64,000 nt of DNA from Paramecium sonneborni (lineage: Eukaryota; Ciliophora; Oligohymenophorea; Peniculida; Parameciidae). Below, piece by piece: positions 37,546-49,498 of the stretch. A program made the translations under genes and the position numbers. The DNA lies in assembly GCA_905182985.1 (NCBI GenBank), contig CAJJDN010000110.1:315692-379691 (forward strand), given 5' to 3'. Numbering within the stretch: position 1 is the first letter of the stretch; every line of letters begins with the position of its first letter. Under the pieces are notes generated by a model. It searched no databases, was not told the DNA's origin, and worked only from the letters and a program-made list of their open reading frames with translations.

Positions 37546-38087
37546 ATTTTTATATTTTGAAATTCATTCATCTCTCTAATTTTCAACATTTAGCATCAAA
37601 AACAGGTCTTCAAAAACTTTTATTTCTAGTAAAAAATCCTTCTTGGGATTTTAAAAAAATAAACAACTTAAAATATTTTGCAATTGATATATATATGTCA
37701 AAAAACAATGTTAATGATTACAACGATTCTCCTTTTTATTTTTCAATTCATTAATTTCTTTAAATAAATATCCAACATAATATATTTTTTATATTTATCT
37801 AACTTTCCACTGCTAATTATTTTTATTTTTTATCAGTAAGCTTCGAAAGTGTGTTTTAAAGAATCTCAACTCAATTATTTAACATTATACTTCTTTTATC
37901 TTGCATTTCACTAATCTATTGTATCATTAAATTTATCTCAGTATATCATTCTTAAATCTTAACATAATTTTGAATTTACATTCTTGATATATTTAAGTCT
38001 TTTTTCTCTTTTTCTTATTTAAGACAAATTCTCCTAATTTTTTATATTAGTTCTTTATTTTTCAAATATTGATTTTGAATAATTTCA
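37546..38087. other. Spacer with weak antisense coding-like tract
   Basis: On the minus strand, ~38075-37871 has a K/Q/I-rich frame (for example KNKELIQKIRRICLKQEKEK) that ends at TGA 37873-37871 if a 27-nt intron is removed. It has no ATG before an in-frame TGA upstream. No other signal. Confidence 0.25.
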
Positions 38088-38282
38088 ATGACTTTTCAAT
38101 AAAATTTATCGAAATCGATTCTTGAAATTCAATACAATACAATTACTAATCAAAATAAATTTATGAATATTCATTAATTACCTTAAATTCTCTAAATTTC
38201 TAAAAATGATGAATATAATTTTCTAATAGATTTATCTGATAGAAATACAAATAAATCAGATATTTTATGTTTAAAACCATGA
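38088..38282 (+). CDS. Short ORF, possibly the 5' part of the next gene
   Basis: ATG 38088 to TGA 38280-38282, 64 codons (QLPQILQISKNDEYNFLIDL; SDRNTNKSDILCLKP). The composition is good. The stop overlaps the next frame's in-frame ATGs (38267, 38279), so the two may be one gene joined by an intron I could not place, or separated by a real or sequencing frameshift. Confidence 0.35.
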
Positions 38283-38857
38283 TGATGTTTAAAAATTTTC
38301 ATTATTAAAATTAGCTGACAATAATTTAAGAAAAAGAGTTAGCTTAGAGTTAAACTCCTTAAATACCTAACTATTAAGCTATATTTTCTTAATCGATATA
38401 TACTTACTAAAGTTTATACGCTTCAATTGATTAAGACCATTATTTTAATGGACCTAGTTAATTTTTAGCTGAATTTACTATCTCTAACATATTTAGTCAA
38501 TCGGAAATTAGGAGAACTTTGTCACAAATATCTCTTCGTTTTCACAATTGCTTTTGCTCTCTTCGTCAGATATAATATGATATATAATGTTCACTCAATT
38601 AATTGAGAGAAGTTTTAGAAGAATCGAGAAATCCTTTTCAAGACTTTTTTTAAACATAAAGTTTATATGAGAAAACTAAATATCTGAGCTTTGAAAATCA
38701 AAAGGCTGTATATGAAAGTCTTAAAAATCAGAAGACTTTAGATCAGACCCTTGAAGATCAGAGCCCAAAATTCAAGAAAGAGATAAGTCTAATCAATTAG
38801 AATCTTATAAAATAGATTCAAAGCCGAAAGAGAAAGATTTATTGGTAATAATATTGA
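38267..38857 (+). CDS. Hypothetical Q/S-rich protein with short internal repeats
   Basis: The frame from ATG 38267 (alternatives 38279-38285) runs to TGA 38855-38857, about 195 codons with no intron. It includes FLAEFTISNIFSQSEIRRTL, RFHNCFCSLRQIQYDIQ and a C-terminal stretch of imperfect repeats built on L-x-x-Q (SFENQKAVYESLKNQKTLDQ; TLEDQS). No family is known. Confidence 0.45.
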
Positions 38858-39020
38858 TTGATTGAATGAATTTTTATATATTAATTTATTTATACTATCA
38901 ATCATACCATTTGGAACTTTAAAATCTTAATAGAATGCTTTTCTAAAAATTATAAAAATAAATTAAAAGCTTTGATTAATATAATTTATTAATACCACAC
39001 AAAGACTGATTAAATGTAAA

Positions 39021-40384
39021 TTATAAAATATTTCCTTTCAATCAGATGAAGCTGTAATGGGTTAATGTTAACAAAAAGCTGAGTTTGTAAAATTTAGAAT
39101 TATGACTTGAATAACTTGTTATATTAAACAATTTAGAATGAAATTAATCATTTGTATAAGAAAAATATTATTCTATTATATATTTTAAAGTTGCATAATA
39201 GATTATGAAGGCTTAGTAATTAATACTTGGATTTTCATATAAAATTAATGATTTTAAAAATAAATTAAAAACTGATTGTTAGAATGACATTTATTTATTT
39301 ATAATATAAATATTTTAATTATTTTTCATTATTATAAAAATTTGTATATCTTTTCGAGTAATTCATTAATTTGAAGTACTTATGTAATAATTTTTCATAT
39401 CTTTATTATATATTTTACAGTATAAAAAAATGGACAAATTGTATATTGGCATACGAGCTGAAGATAAATCATATATGGAAAGAAGAACACCTATTCCCCC
39501 ACATGATTGCAAGTATATAATGGAAAAAGTAAGTTAATTTAAAATATTGTAAGCATAATCGAATTTAAATAGTTGTGTAGCCTTCTACTAAGAGAATATT
39601 TACAGATGATCAATACATAAAGGTGGGATGCTTAGTTTAAGAAGATTTATCAATATGCAGAGCAATAATTTGTATAAAAGAAATTCCGCTAGATAAATAT
39701 ATTGAAGGAATGACTTATTTAAATTGGTCACATACTTTAGAAGCAGAACCATACAATATGCCAGCATTGGATGTGATGCTTAAGAAAAATATTAGGCATT
39801 TAGAGTATGAACGAATTTATGATGATAACGTAAACAAAAAAATATATTAGATTAGGGTGTTAACATAACTTCATTTCCTTATGCAGGGATATCAGGAATT
39901 ATCACATTCTTGAATGAATATGGTAAGTATTTACTAAAAAGAGATATGAATACTCCATTCTTGTAAATAGGTCCAACATTTCAATATTATAATAAAAAAG
40001 ATGCTTATGAAGCCTTATAAAAGGCAGGTTAAGCAATTAAAGAGAGAGGTCTTCCTAATAAGTTAGGGTTGCCATTAATTATTGGAGTTATGGGTTCAAC
40101 AGGATCATGTGGAAAAGGCTCATTAGAAGCTTTGTCACAACTTTAAATTACTTTGGTCAATCCAGAAGATTTAAAAGATTTAGTTAGCAATCCAAATGAT
40201 AGAAAACACAAAAATACTATATATGTTTGTCCTTTTAAAACTACACATCTTGTTAGACATAAACATGATTTGTATAAAGAATTCACATCTTAAGATTATT
40301 ATGAAAATCCACTAGAATATGAACCAATTTTCCACTTTAAATACTTACCATATCTAACTATTCTCGTTAATGATATTTATTGGG
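39021..40384 (+). repeat. Direct repeat copy B1 (1364 bp), left of N at 40385
   Basis: Matches 40386-41749 at constant offset 1365, separated by one N. It contains the 5' flank and first ~955 bp of the lysine-ketoglutarate reductase gene. The pattern is the same as at 32003: unmerged overlapping contig ends. Confidence 0.95.
39430..40384 (+). pseudogene. False 5' fragment of lysine-ketoglutarate reductase (assembly copy)
   Basis: The same start codon and exons as the complete gene at 40795, cut by the N. It should be disregarded as a separate gene. Confidence 0.85.
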
Positions 40385-40385
40385 N

Positions 40386-41749
40386 TTATAAAATATTTCC
40401 TTTCAATCAGATGAAGCTGTAATGGGTTAATGTTAACAAAAAGCTGAGTTTGTAAAATTTAGAATTATGACTTGAATAACTTGTTATATTAAACAATTTA
40501 GAATGAAATTAATCATTTGTATAAGAAAAATATTATTCTATTATATATTTTAAAGTTGCATAATAGATTATGAAGGCTTAGTAATTAATACTTGGATTTT
40601 CATATAAAATTAATGATTTTAAAAATAAATTAAAAACTGATTGTTAGAATGACATTTATTTATTTATAATATAAATATTTTAATTATTTTTCATTATTAT
40701 AAAAATTTGTATATCTTTTCGAGTAATTCATTAATTTGAAGTACTTATGTAATAATTTTTCATATCTTTATTATATATTTTACAGTATAAAAAAATGGAC
40801 AAATTGTATATTGGCATACGAGCTGAAGATAAATCATATATGGAAAGAAGAACACCTATTCCCCCACATGATTGCAAGTATATAATGGAAAAAGTAAGTT
40901 AATTTAAAATATTGTAAGCATAATCGAATTTAAATAGTTGTGTAGCCTTCTACTAAGAGAATATTTACAGATGATCAATACATAAAGGTGGGATGCTTAG
41001 TTTAAGAAGATTTATCAATATGCAGAGCAATAATTTGTATAAAAGAAATTCCGCTAGATAAATATATTGAAGGAATGACTTATTTAAATTGGTCACATAC
41101 TTTAGAAGCAGAACCATACAATATGCCAGCATTGGATGTGATGCTTAAGAAAAATATTAGGCATTTAGAGTATGAACGAATTTATGATGATAACGTAAAC
41201 AAAAAAATATATTAGATTAGGGTGTTAACATAACTTCATTTCCTTATGCAGGGATATCAGGAATTATCACATTCTTGAATGAATATGGTAAGTATTTACT
41301 AAAAAGAGATATGAATACTCCATTCTTGTAAATAGGTCCAACATTTCAATATTATAATAAAAAAGATGCTTATGAAGCCTTATAAAAGGCAGGTTAAGCA
41401 ATTAAAGAGAGAGGTCTTCCTAATAAGTTAGGGTTGCCATTAATTATTGGAGTTATGGGTTCAACAGGATCATGTGGAAAAGGCTCATTAGAAGCTTTGT
41501 CACAACTTTAAATTACTTTGGTCAATCCAGAAGATTTAAAAGATTTAGTTAGCAATCCAAATGATAGAAAACACAAAAATACTATATATGTTTGTCCTTT
41601 TAAAACTACACATCTTGTTAGACATAAACATGATTTGTATAAAGAATTCACATCTTAAGATTATTATGAAAATCCACTAGAATATGAACCAATTTTCCAC
41701 TTTAAATACTTACCATATCTAACTATTCTCGTTAATGATATTTATTGGG
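40386..41749 (+). repeat. Direct repeat copy B2 (1364 bp), right of N at 40385
   Basis: Second copy of 39021-40384. It runs on without a break into the rest of the gene at 41750, so this copy carries the complete reading frame. Confidence 0.95.
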
Positions 41750-42509
41750 AGTACAAATTTCCTAGATATGTTACTGATAATTAAATTAAAGTAAAAATAT
41801 TTCTTATTCTAGGAATTAGTTGAGTCTGGAAATAGCAGATTATAAGCTGTATGTGATGTTACTTGTGATCTAGAAGGATCAATTTAATTCTTGAAGAAAT
41901 TCACAAATCCTGATCATCCTGTTTACTATTATAATCCAATTAATCAATCTATTCATGATGAATTTGATTTCTAATCGCAAAATGATATTATGTATATGTC
42001 CATAGATTTCTTACCATCTTAAATGCCCTATGAAGCAAGCATGGATTTTGGAAAAGCACTTAAAGATATTGTTCCTTATTTAGCTTATTCAGATCCTAAT
42101 AAACCTTTGGAAGAAAGTGGTTTACCTGAATTTTTATAAAATGCAACCGTCACATTCCATGGTTAACTCACTCCAAAATATTAATACATTAATGAATTAA
42201 GAAAAATTAATGAAACTGAAAATGACCATTAAAAATTTAAAATGGTGACTTCATACTATTCAAATAAAATAAATGCAGCCAAAGAAAATATTATTAATGA
42301 TAACAAATCTATTTCTTAATAATTATTGTAAATTCATTAATCATCATATTAGATCTTAGTTAAATACTTAAGAAATCAAAGTTGATACATTCTAATCAGA
42401 TAATTCATCCAGAATCCAACATTGTTCTTATAATAGAGAAATTAATGTAGATGAAGCTAGGAAAATCAATAAACAATAAACTTTTGATTTACAGATCTAA
42501 ATTTAATGA
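40795..42509 (+). CDS. Lysine-ketoglutarate reductase (saccharopine-forming, AASS N-terminal half)
   Basis: ATG 40795 to TGA 42507-42509, about 545 residues. It opens LYIGIRAEDKSYMERRTPIP, the alanine-dehydrogenase/PNT-like N-terminal signature of LKR. Next come VVQPSTKRIFTDDQY, CRAIICIKEIP, YLNWSHTLEAEPYNMPALD, the glycine-rich GVMGSTGSCGKGSLEAL and VCDVTCDLEGSIQFL. The enzyme condenses lysine with 2-oxoglutarate, the first step of lysine breakdown in mitochondria. The saccharopine dehydrogenase half is absent, so the protein is monofunctional. Inferred introns include 25 nt (GTAAGTTAA...TGTAAG), 26 nt (GTAAACAAA...GATTAG) and, near the 3' end, 25 nt (GTAAATTC...ATTAG). Without the last one the frame stops early at 42385. 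Confidence 0.88.
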
Positions 42510-42879
42510 TTATTATCAATTTAACTGATTTTATTTTTTCTAAGATTCATTCAAAGATCTGAAATTTTCTTTTTCTTTATTTTATTTAGTGTAAATTATG
42601 ATCAGCCTAAACTACTAAACATAGAACATTCCTACCTAATTAAAGGAAGAATGCAACCATATTTATTTATAAAATTTTTTATCAAATTGGGTTTAATTTA
42701 CATGTTTTAATCCACTTAATATTAATTTATAATTGTTAGTTAAATTATATGAATATTTAGTATTTAAATTGTTTATTATTATTAATAATTTTATAAATTA
42801 AATTAGTATGATAATTGTCATTTTCAATTTATAAAAAAGGACTCTTAGTTTATTTTATTCTTATTAACTAAAATATGTA
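40921..42879 (+). repeat. Direct repeat copy C1 (1959 bp), left of N at 43004
   Basis: Matches 43005-44963 at constant offset 2084. Unlike the other three repeats, the match ends 124 nt before the N, after the bases AAATATGTA. It covers most of the reductase gene and its 3' flank. Confidence 0.93.
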
Positions 42880-43003
42880 TTGATGATAAAGATGAAATAG
42901 TTCTCTACTTTCTATAAATTTTTTAATTATAATCTTATTTTTCATTTCATTTTACTTATTGCAAAAGTTCATTTTTAAAATTCTTAAAACATGAAAAAAA
43001 AAA
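42880..43003. other. Divergent 124-nt contig tail after a TA
   Basis: Sequence unique in the window between the end of the shared reductase 3' flank and the N. The other copy has entirely different sequence at this point. It ends in a run of 11 A. It has no coding content. It may be a contig-end misassembly, an alternative rearrangement form, or a retained germline piece. Confidence 0.5.
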
Positions 43004-43004
43004 N

Positions 43005-44593
43005 TAATCGAATTTAAATAGTTGTGTAGCCTTCTACTAAGAGAATATTTACAGATGATCAATACATAAAGGTGGGATGCTTAGTTTAAGAAGATTTATC
43101 AATATGCAGAGCAATAATTTGTATAAAAGAAATTCCGCTAGATAAATATATTGAAGGAATGACTTATTTAAATTGGTCACATACTTTAGAAGCAGAACCA
43201 TACAATATGCCAGCATTGGATGTGATGCTTAAGAAAAATATTAGGCATTTAGAGTATGAACGAATTTATGATGATAACGTAAACAAAAAAATATATTAGA
43301 TTAGGGTGTTAACATAACTTCATTTCCTTATGCAGGGATATCAGGAATTATCACATTCTTGAATGAATATGGTAAGTATTTACTAAAAAGAGATATGAAT
43401 ACTCCATTCTTGTAAATAGGTCCAACATTTCAATATTATAATAAAAAAGATGCTTATGAAGCCTTATAAAAGGCAGGTTAAGCAATTAAAGAGAGAGGTC
43501 TTCCTAATAAGTTAGGGTTGCCATTAATTATTGGAGTTATGGGTTCAACAGGATCATGTGGAAAAGGCTCATTAGAAGCTTTGTCACAACTTTAAATTAC
43601 TTTGGTCAATCCAGAAGATTTAAAAGATTTAGTTAGCAATCCAAATGATAGAAAACACAAAAATACTATATATGTTTGTCCTTTTAAAACTACACATCTT
43701 GTTAGACATAAACATGATTTGTATAAAGAATTCACATCTTAAGATTATTATGAAAATCCACTAGAATATGAACCAATTTTCCACTTTAAATACTTACCAT
43801 ATCTAACTATTCTCGTTAATGATATTTATTGGGAGTACAAATTTCCTAGATATGTTACTGATAATTAAATTAAAGTAAAAATATTTCTTATTCTAGGAAT
43901 TAGTTGAGTCTGGAAATAGCAGATTATAAGCTGTATGTGATGTTACTTGTGATCTAGAAGGATCAATTTAATTCTTGAAGAAATTCACAAATCCTGATCA
44001 TCCTGTTTACTATTATAATCCAATTAATCAATCTATTCATGATGAATTTGATTTCTAATCGCAAAATGATATTATGTATATGTCCATAGATTTCTTACCA
44101 TCTTAAATGCCCTATGAAGCAAGCATGGATTTTGGAAAAGCACTTAAAGATATTGTTCCTTATTTAGCTTATTCAGATCCTAATAAACCTTTGGAAGAAA
44201 GTGGTTTACCTGAATTTTTATAAAATGCAACCGTCACATTCCATGGTTAACTCACTCCAAAATATTAATACATTAATGAATTAAGAAAAATTAATGAAAC
44301 TGAAAATGACCATTAAAAATTTAAAATGGTGACTTCATACTATTCAAATAAAATAAATGCAGCCAAAGAAAATATTATTAATGATAACAAATCTATTTCT
44401 TAATAATTATTGTAAATTCATTAATCATCATATTAGATCTTAGTTAAATACTTAAGAAATCAAAGTTGATACATTCTAATCAGATAATTCATCCAGAATC
44501 CAACATTGTTCTTATAATAGAGAAATTAATGTAGATGAAGCTAGGAAAATCAATAAACAATAAACTTTTGATTTACAGATCTAAATTTAATGA
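43005..44593 (+). pseudogene. False 3' fragment of lysine-ketoglutarate reductase (assembly copy)
   Basis: It lacks the start codon and first exon, and begins inside the first intron region right after the N. From there it is identical to the complete gene, with TGA at 44591-44593. It is an assembly by-product. Confidence 0.85.
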
Positions 44594-44963
44594 TTATTAT
44601 CAATTTAACTGATTTTATTTTTTCTAAGATTCATTCAAAGATCTGAAATTTTCTTTTTCTTTATTTTATTTAGTGTAAATTATGATCAGCCTAAACTACT
44701 AAACATAGAACATTCCTACCTAATTAAAGGAAGAATGCAACCATATTTATTTATAAAATTTTTTATCAAATTGGGTTTAATTTACATGTTTTAATCCACT
44801 TAATATTAATTTATAATTGTTAGTTAAATTATATGAATATTTAGTATTTAAATTGTTTATTATTATTAATAATTTTATAAATTAAATTAGTATGATAATT
44901 GTCATTTTCAATTTATAAAAAAGGACTCTTAGTTTATTTTATTCTTATTAACTAAAATATGTA
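43005..44963 (+). repeat. Direct repeat copy C2 (1959 bp), right of N at 43004
   Basis: Copy of 40921-42879. It continues into unique sequence at 44964 that leads to the B-box/TPR gene, so this side probably shows the true chromosome order. Confidence 0.93.
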
Positions 44964-45146
44964 CATAATTAATAAAAATTATTTCATTTTTTAAACCATC
45001 AATTCCTTAATTTATTATTGTGTATTTAACCTAGGGAAAATAATCTATAAAAAGAATAAATTTATTAATTATTATATTTATAATTCAAATAATAATTTTT
45101 GTTTAAATAAGTTAAGATTGTTTCTCAAAAATAAAAAGATTATAAA
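44594..45146. other. AT-rich convergent spacer
   Basis: 3' flanks of the reductase and of the B-box/TPR gene. The first 370 bp repeat 42510-42879. No gene, RNA or hairpin could be supported. Confidence 0.45.
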
Positions 45147-47063
45147 TCATGATTTTTTTAGAAATTTCTAACATTGTTATTTTTTATCTTGAGCATCCAA
45201 ATTACTTGGGTTAATTTTCAAGACTTAATCATAGTATTTAGATGCTTCTTAATAATTTTTAATGAAAAATAAGCAATTTGCTAAACTTAAATGAAAATGA
45301 ACCTTTAAATAATAATGATTTTAAATGCTTTGGTTAAATTTTTAAGGCTAAATCTAACCATTTGATGGCTTATAATTCTTCATCGTTCATATATAAGCAT
45401 TCACCTTGAAATGAATTTTATAATACCTTTCATTGATAAAAGCTCTATATTATTTGAGTTTAAAACTTAGGCTTTATCTATCCAAATTAGAGCTTGGGAA
45501 TATTATCCTGATATCATTAAGATTTCAGCTATTATATGATAAATTGCTTTACCTTTTTTAAAGAGTGATTCAAAATAATTTGGATTAATTCTTAAAGCTT
45601 TATCAATCAAATTTAAAGCTTCTTATTTATTGCCTAATTTAACTAAGCATTCACCTAAATAGTAGTCAGTATAATTTATACATTTTACAATTAATCCGTC
45701 TATATTTTGAGGATTTTTAAAGAGAAATTTGTCTATCATTTTGATTGCTTCTTTCTATCTGCCCAATAAATTCAAACATTTAGCTTTGTTTATATTATTA
45801 AATTACCACCAACTTTCAATAAATTAAAATTTTCAGGATCTATTTTTAGTCCTTTTTCTATCCATTACAAGGCTTCAATTTATTATCCTTATAAACTTAA
45901 ACACTATGCTAAAAATCTAAAATTAATTCAACCTCTTCTACATAATGAATTAAGATGATTAGGGTTTATAGCTAAAACTTGATCGACCAACTTTATTGCT
46001 TCTTTTTATTCTCCTAGTAAACTTAAACATTCCGCTAATAAATAATAATTTGTTTTAACCTTTTCTCCATAAAAAATCTAGATTTTTTGGATCTTAATAC
46101 AAAACTATTTCTAAACAATCTAGTGCTTTCTCTTATTTACCCAGTAAACTTAAACATTCAGCTTTTGATTAAAATTAAAATTTACCTTTTCTGTATAACA
46201 AATCAACATTTTGAGAATCAAAAGGCAATGCCTTTTCAATAGTTTCTAGTGCTTCCTTATGTTTTCCTAATTAACTTAAACATTCAGCTATATATATCTA
46301 ATATTCATACACTTTCGATATAAAGAATCAACATGATTTGCATCGATGCTTAATGCTTTTTCAATCCATTTAATTGCATCATTTTAATCACCCAAAAAAC
46401 ATTAAACAAGTGGCTAAATATGAAACTTTGATAATTACATCGGCACCATAAAGATAAAATATTTTTCTAATTATATTTTAATGATTCTATAAACTTTTTC
46501 TTTATGATCTACTTTAATAATTAATAACCTATAATTCATAATTATTAATTACCTTGTTCAAAGTATTTATCTGATTCCTATTAGTTTTCTTTGCTACATT
46601 GAGTGTAATTTAAAGAAGGAAGATTTAATATATCTTCGAATTCCTAAAAATTTTGGATTAAAATTTAAAAATTTTTAACTATTACAGCTAAAGGATCATA
46701 TAACTCTTTCATTTTTATCATTGAGCATAAAACTTCGTGGATTTGATCTCCATTAAATTCTTGAACTTGTAAATTTGATAATTGATATTTTTAATTCAAT
46801 CCATTTTTTAAGTCTTGATATGAATATTTTATCATATTAAATAATTCATCAAGTTTCTAGATAATTCTATTTTGACATTCTTATGATTTTTCATCTATGA
46901 ATAGGAATAATTCATTTATTATTTTCTAATCCCTATGACTACTATGTCTTTGTTCTTAATAGCATTCTTCACACATGACACGTTTAGCTTCAGGGCAATT
47001 TTAGAATATACAAAATCTTTCAATAATGCTCCTATGGTTTTTAACTGGGCAAATTATATTCAT
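45147..47063 (-). CDS. B-box zinc-finger plus TPR-repeat protein
   Basis: ATG 47063 to TGA 45149-45147. The N terminus holds a B-box-like zinc finger with Cys/His pairs in the right order (CPVKNH, FCIFQNC, MCEEC, HSSH). An ~110-residue helical region follows, then about ten tetratricopeptide repeats visible as recurring A-x-x-x-x-x-x-A-L-x-I-(N/D)-P units (for example YYDQVLKINPSNLDA). A 22-nt intron (GTTCATTTT...GTTTAG) restores LLFK-ANCLFFIKNYQEASK near the end. The fusion is a familiar type in Paramecium. TPRs suggest protein-binding scaffolding, and no catalytic domain is seen. Some exon joins in the repeats were not checked individually. Confidence 0.75.
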
Positions 47064-48462
47064 TATTCTGGGGCTGATAGAAAAATATAATTATAATTTT
47101 ATATTAATTTATTTTAATTGTCAAAAAAATAATATTATTTGATTTTTCAAAATTAAATACCACTATTTTAAGGCATGTTAATTTCAATAGAGTTTTGGCT
47201 ATTAAATAATAATATTGAATGGCTATTAAATAATAATATTGAATGTTAATTCATTAGAACAAGAATTTTTCTTACAAAAAGGTTTCATATATACCTCCTT
47301 ATTCATCTTTGCTCAAATTTTTTTCGAATATAACTCTAATCAACACTATTGATTTGCAAGTCACTATTATGAGTAACTCATAATATTACTAACTTTTAGG
47401 GATATATTAAATTTAAAATATTATAAAAATATTATTATATTAAATTATTAGCTTTCAATTGAATTAAATGTTAGCAAGAATTATTTTAACTATTTTTCTT
47501 TTTAATTATAAGCAATATTCTTTTAAAATAAAAGAAAAGTAAAGAATGATAAGAAAACTATTAATTGTTAGAGAAAAATAAATCAAAATAATTGTATTTT
47601 TAAAAAACAATATGATCTTGATTCCTAAAAAAATGATAATTGTTTAAAATTTATAGGTATAATAACACTTAAAAAATATATTTCATGGAAATTAATTAAT
47701 TATATCTATTTAAAAATTCAGAAGAAAAAGAATAAAAAGTAGAATGAATGATTAGCAAAAGATAAGATTATGAATATAAAACAATAAAAAATGGTTTTTT
47801 TAGCTTAATCATGGATGAATAAAAAGTATAAAAGATGAATTTAATAACAAATTCTTAGCAACTTTATTTTCTCATTATTTTATAATGAGATCTTAATTAA
47901 TATTTATTATTTATATCAAAATTAACCTAGATTTTTCATATCTGAGTGATTTAAAATAATTAGCTCATCTTGAGTTTTAATTTTAAGTATTTTTAATAAA
48001 TAATTTGGGTAATGAAATGATAAATTTATTATAATGAACTGCAAATCGCTTTCGTGAAAAAAACTAATTCATTTAAATTTATTCAGTATTTTTTTGAAGT
48101 TCGAAATTCCAAAATTTTTATTTAACTTTAAGAAATAAATTTATCAAATAATTTATCTTCAAGAATAATTATAATTTATTCCAAGAATGAAATATTATGA
48201 ATTAATTTGGCATAAAATTTAAAAGTGAAGAAAAAAGACTTATTTTAAATATACAGTGATTAGATTTTATAATACTCATTAATAGTTTCTTATAAGGCAT
48301 TTTACTCAAGTCTTCATTTAAGAGTGACTAATTTTTATTTATTTTAAATATTTTCGTTGAAAGAATATTGTTAATAATTTTAATTTTACAACAATAAATA
48401 TTATTATATTTACCGCTTTTATTTACTTATTTGGAATTTTTCAATTTTTTGATTGAATAAAG
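47064..48462. other. Long gene-poor spacer
   Basis: About 1.4 kb with no supported gene. It contains a perfect 24-bp tandem duplication (listed separately). Short open frames have background composition. Confidence 0.45.
47197..47244 (+). repeat. Perfect 24-bp tandem duplication
   Basis: Two back-to-back copies, 47197-47220 and 47221-47244, of a 24-bp unit beginning GGCTATTAAATAATAATATT. It lies just upstream of the B-box/TPR gene. Confidence 0.9.
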
Positions 48463-48506
48463 TAAAAATATATTACATATTATTTAATATCAACTAAAAT
48501 TGTTCT

Positions 48507-48958
48507 TCAGATCACCCTCAATCACAAGTTTTTTCATATGCCTAGTCTTTAAAAGCTAAATCTATAGCTAAGGAATTATTTAATAAGATTATGATTCCCA
48601 TCCAATTTAAAATTTTAAATATTAATGTAATTAGTTTAATAAATGTAGAAAATAAATATGTTTTTATGTTTTTTAATTTGATTGTGTTTAGTTAGGGTTA
48701 AAAGCATTTAAATTCGAATAAATATTGTATTTGATCGACACTATTCACATCTTCAATGAAAAGTTACTAAAGATTCAAATCAAATTACTTGTTTCTATAC
48801 TCCAAAAGTTTGAATTAATAAACCTATTATTATAAGCCTAAAAGAAGCTTAAAGAATTTGATAATTAAAATTCAAACTAAGTTTCTTAGGTGAAAAATAA
48901 GATTGAGTATTAAAAATAATTATTTGAAATTAAATTATTGACCATCGATAGATTGTGA
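48507..48958 (+). CDS. 5'-incomplete hypothetical protein (copy in D1)
   Basis: The frame (140 codons after removing a 32-nt intron, GTTTTTATG...GTTTAG) runs to TGA 48956-48958 and is clearly protein-like: YAQSLKAKSIAKELFNKIMI, AFKFEQILYLIDTIHIFNEK, then a Q/K coiled coil. No ATG precedes the conserved-looking start before an in-frame TGA. The first internal ATG is 48591. It may be a gene whose first exon I could not find or a truncated relic. The same sequence recurs at 50252-50703. Confidence 0.45.
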
Positions 48959-49498
48959 TAAAAATTGATCTAAAGAATTAAATTTTAAATTAAGTTTGCT
49001 TTATTTTTTATAGTCTTAATTTTAAATATTAATTAATTGTTAATAATAATTACAATTAATCACAATATAGATAGTTTTTTTAATTTCTTAGATACATAAA
49101 GTTTATTTGAGATTATTTTAATAATCAATAGGCAGTTATACATATTGAATATATCATTATAATTATGATTAGACATTAATTATTATTCGATTATAATTTA
49201 TACATAAATTTAAATGGGCTTATAATTGAGATAAAAGGAACAATCAATCTAATGTCTAAAAAATTTTGATTGATTTGGTTCACTTAGTGATAAAAAATAT
49301 TTTGATATCTTACTAATTTTTCTTTTATTTTTGTAAATGTGGTAGAAGAATGCTTTTTTTATTAAAATACATATTGAAAATGAAATTTTATATAATTTGC
49401 AAGTAATTAATTATAAAATTGATTTCAGACGAAAATTGTAGCTGCTGCTCCAGGTTCTTAGAATTTATTTTTATTACAGATACACTCTCTTATTTTTC
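48959..49498. other. Spacer (repeated at 50704-51243)
   Basis: Lies between the stops of two convergent genes. On the minus strand the surface-protein frame stays free of TGA for more than 50 codons past its stop; see the findings. No other feature. Confidence 0.4.

Noticed and set aside
39430..44593. Tandem family of three lysine-ketoglutarate reductase genes
   Set aside because: All copies are identical and each break coincides with an N, so an assembly artefact explains them better than gene amplification.
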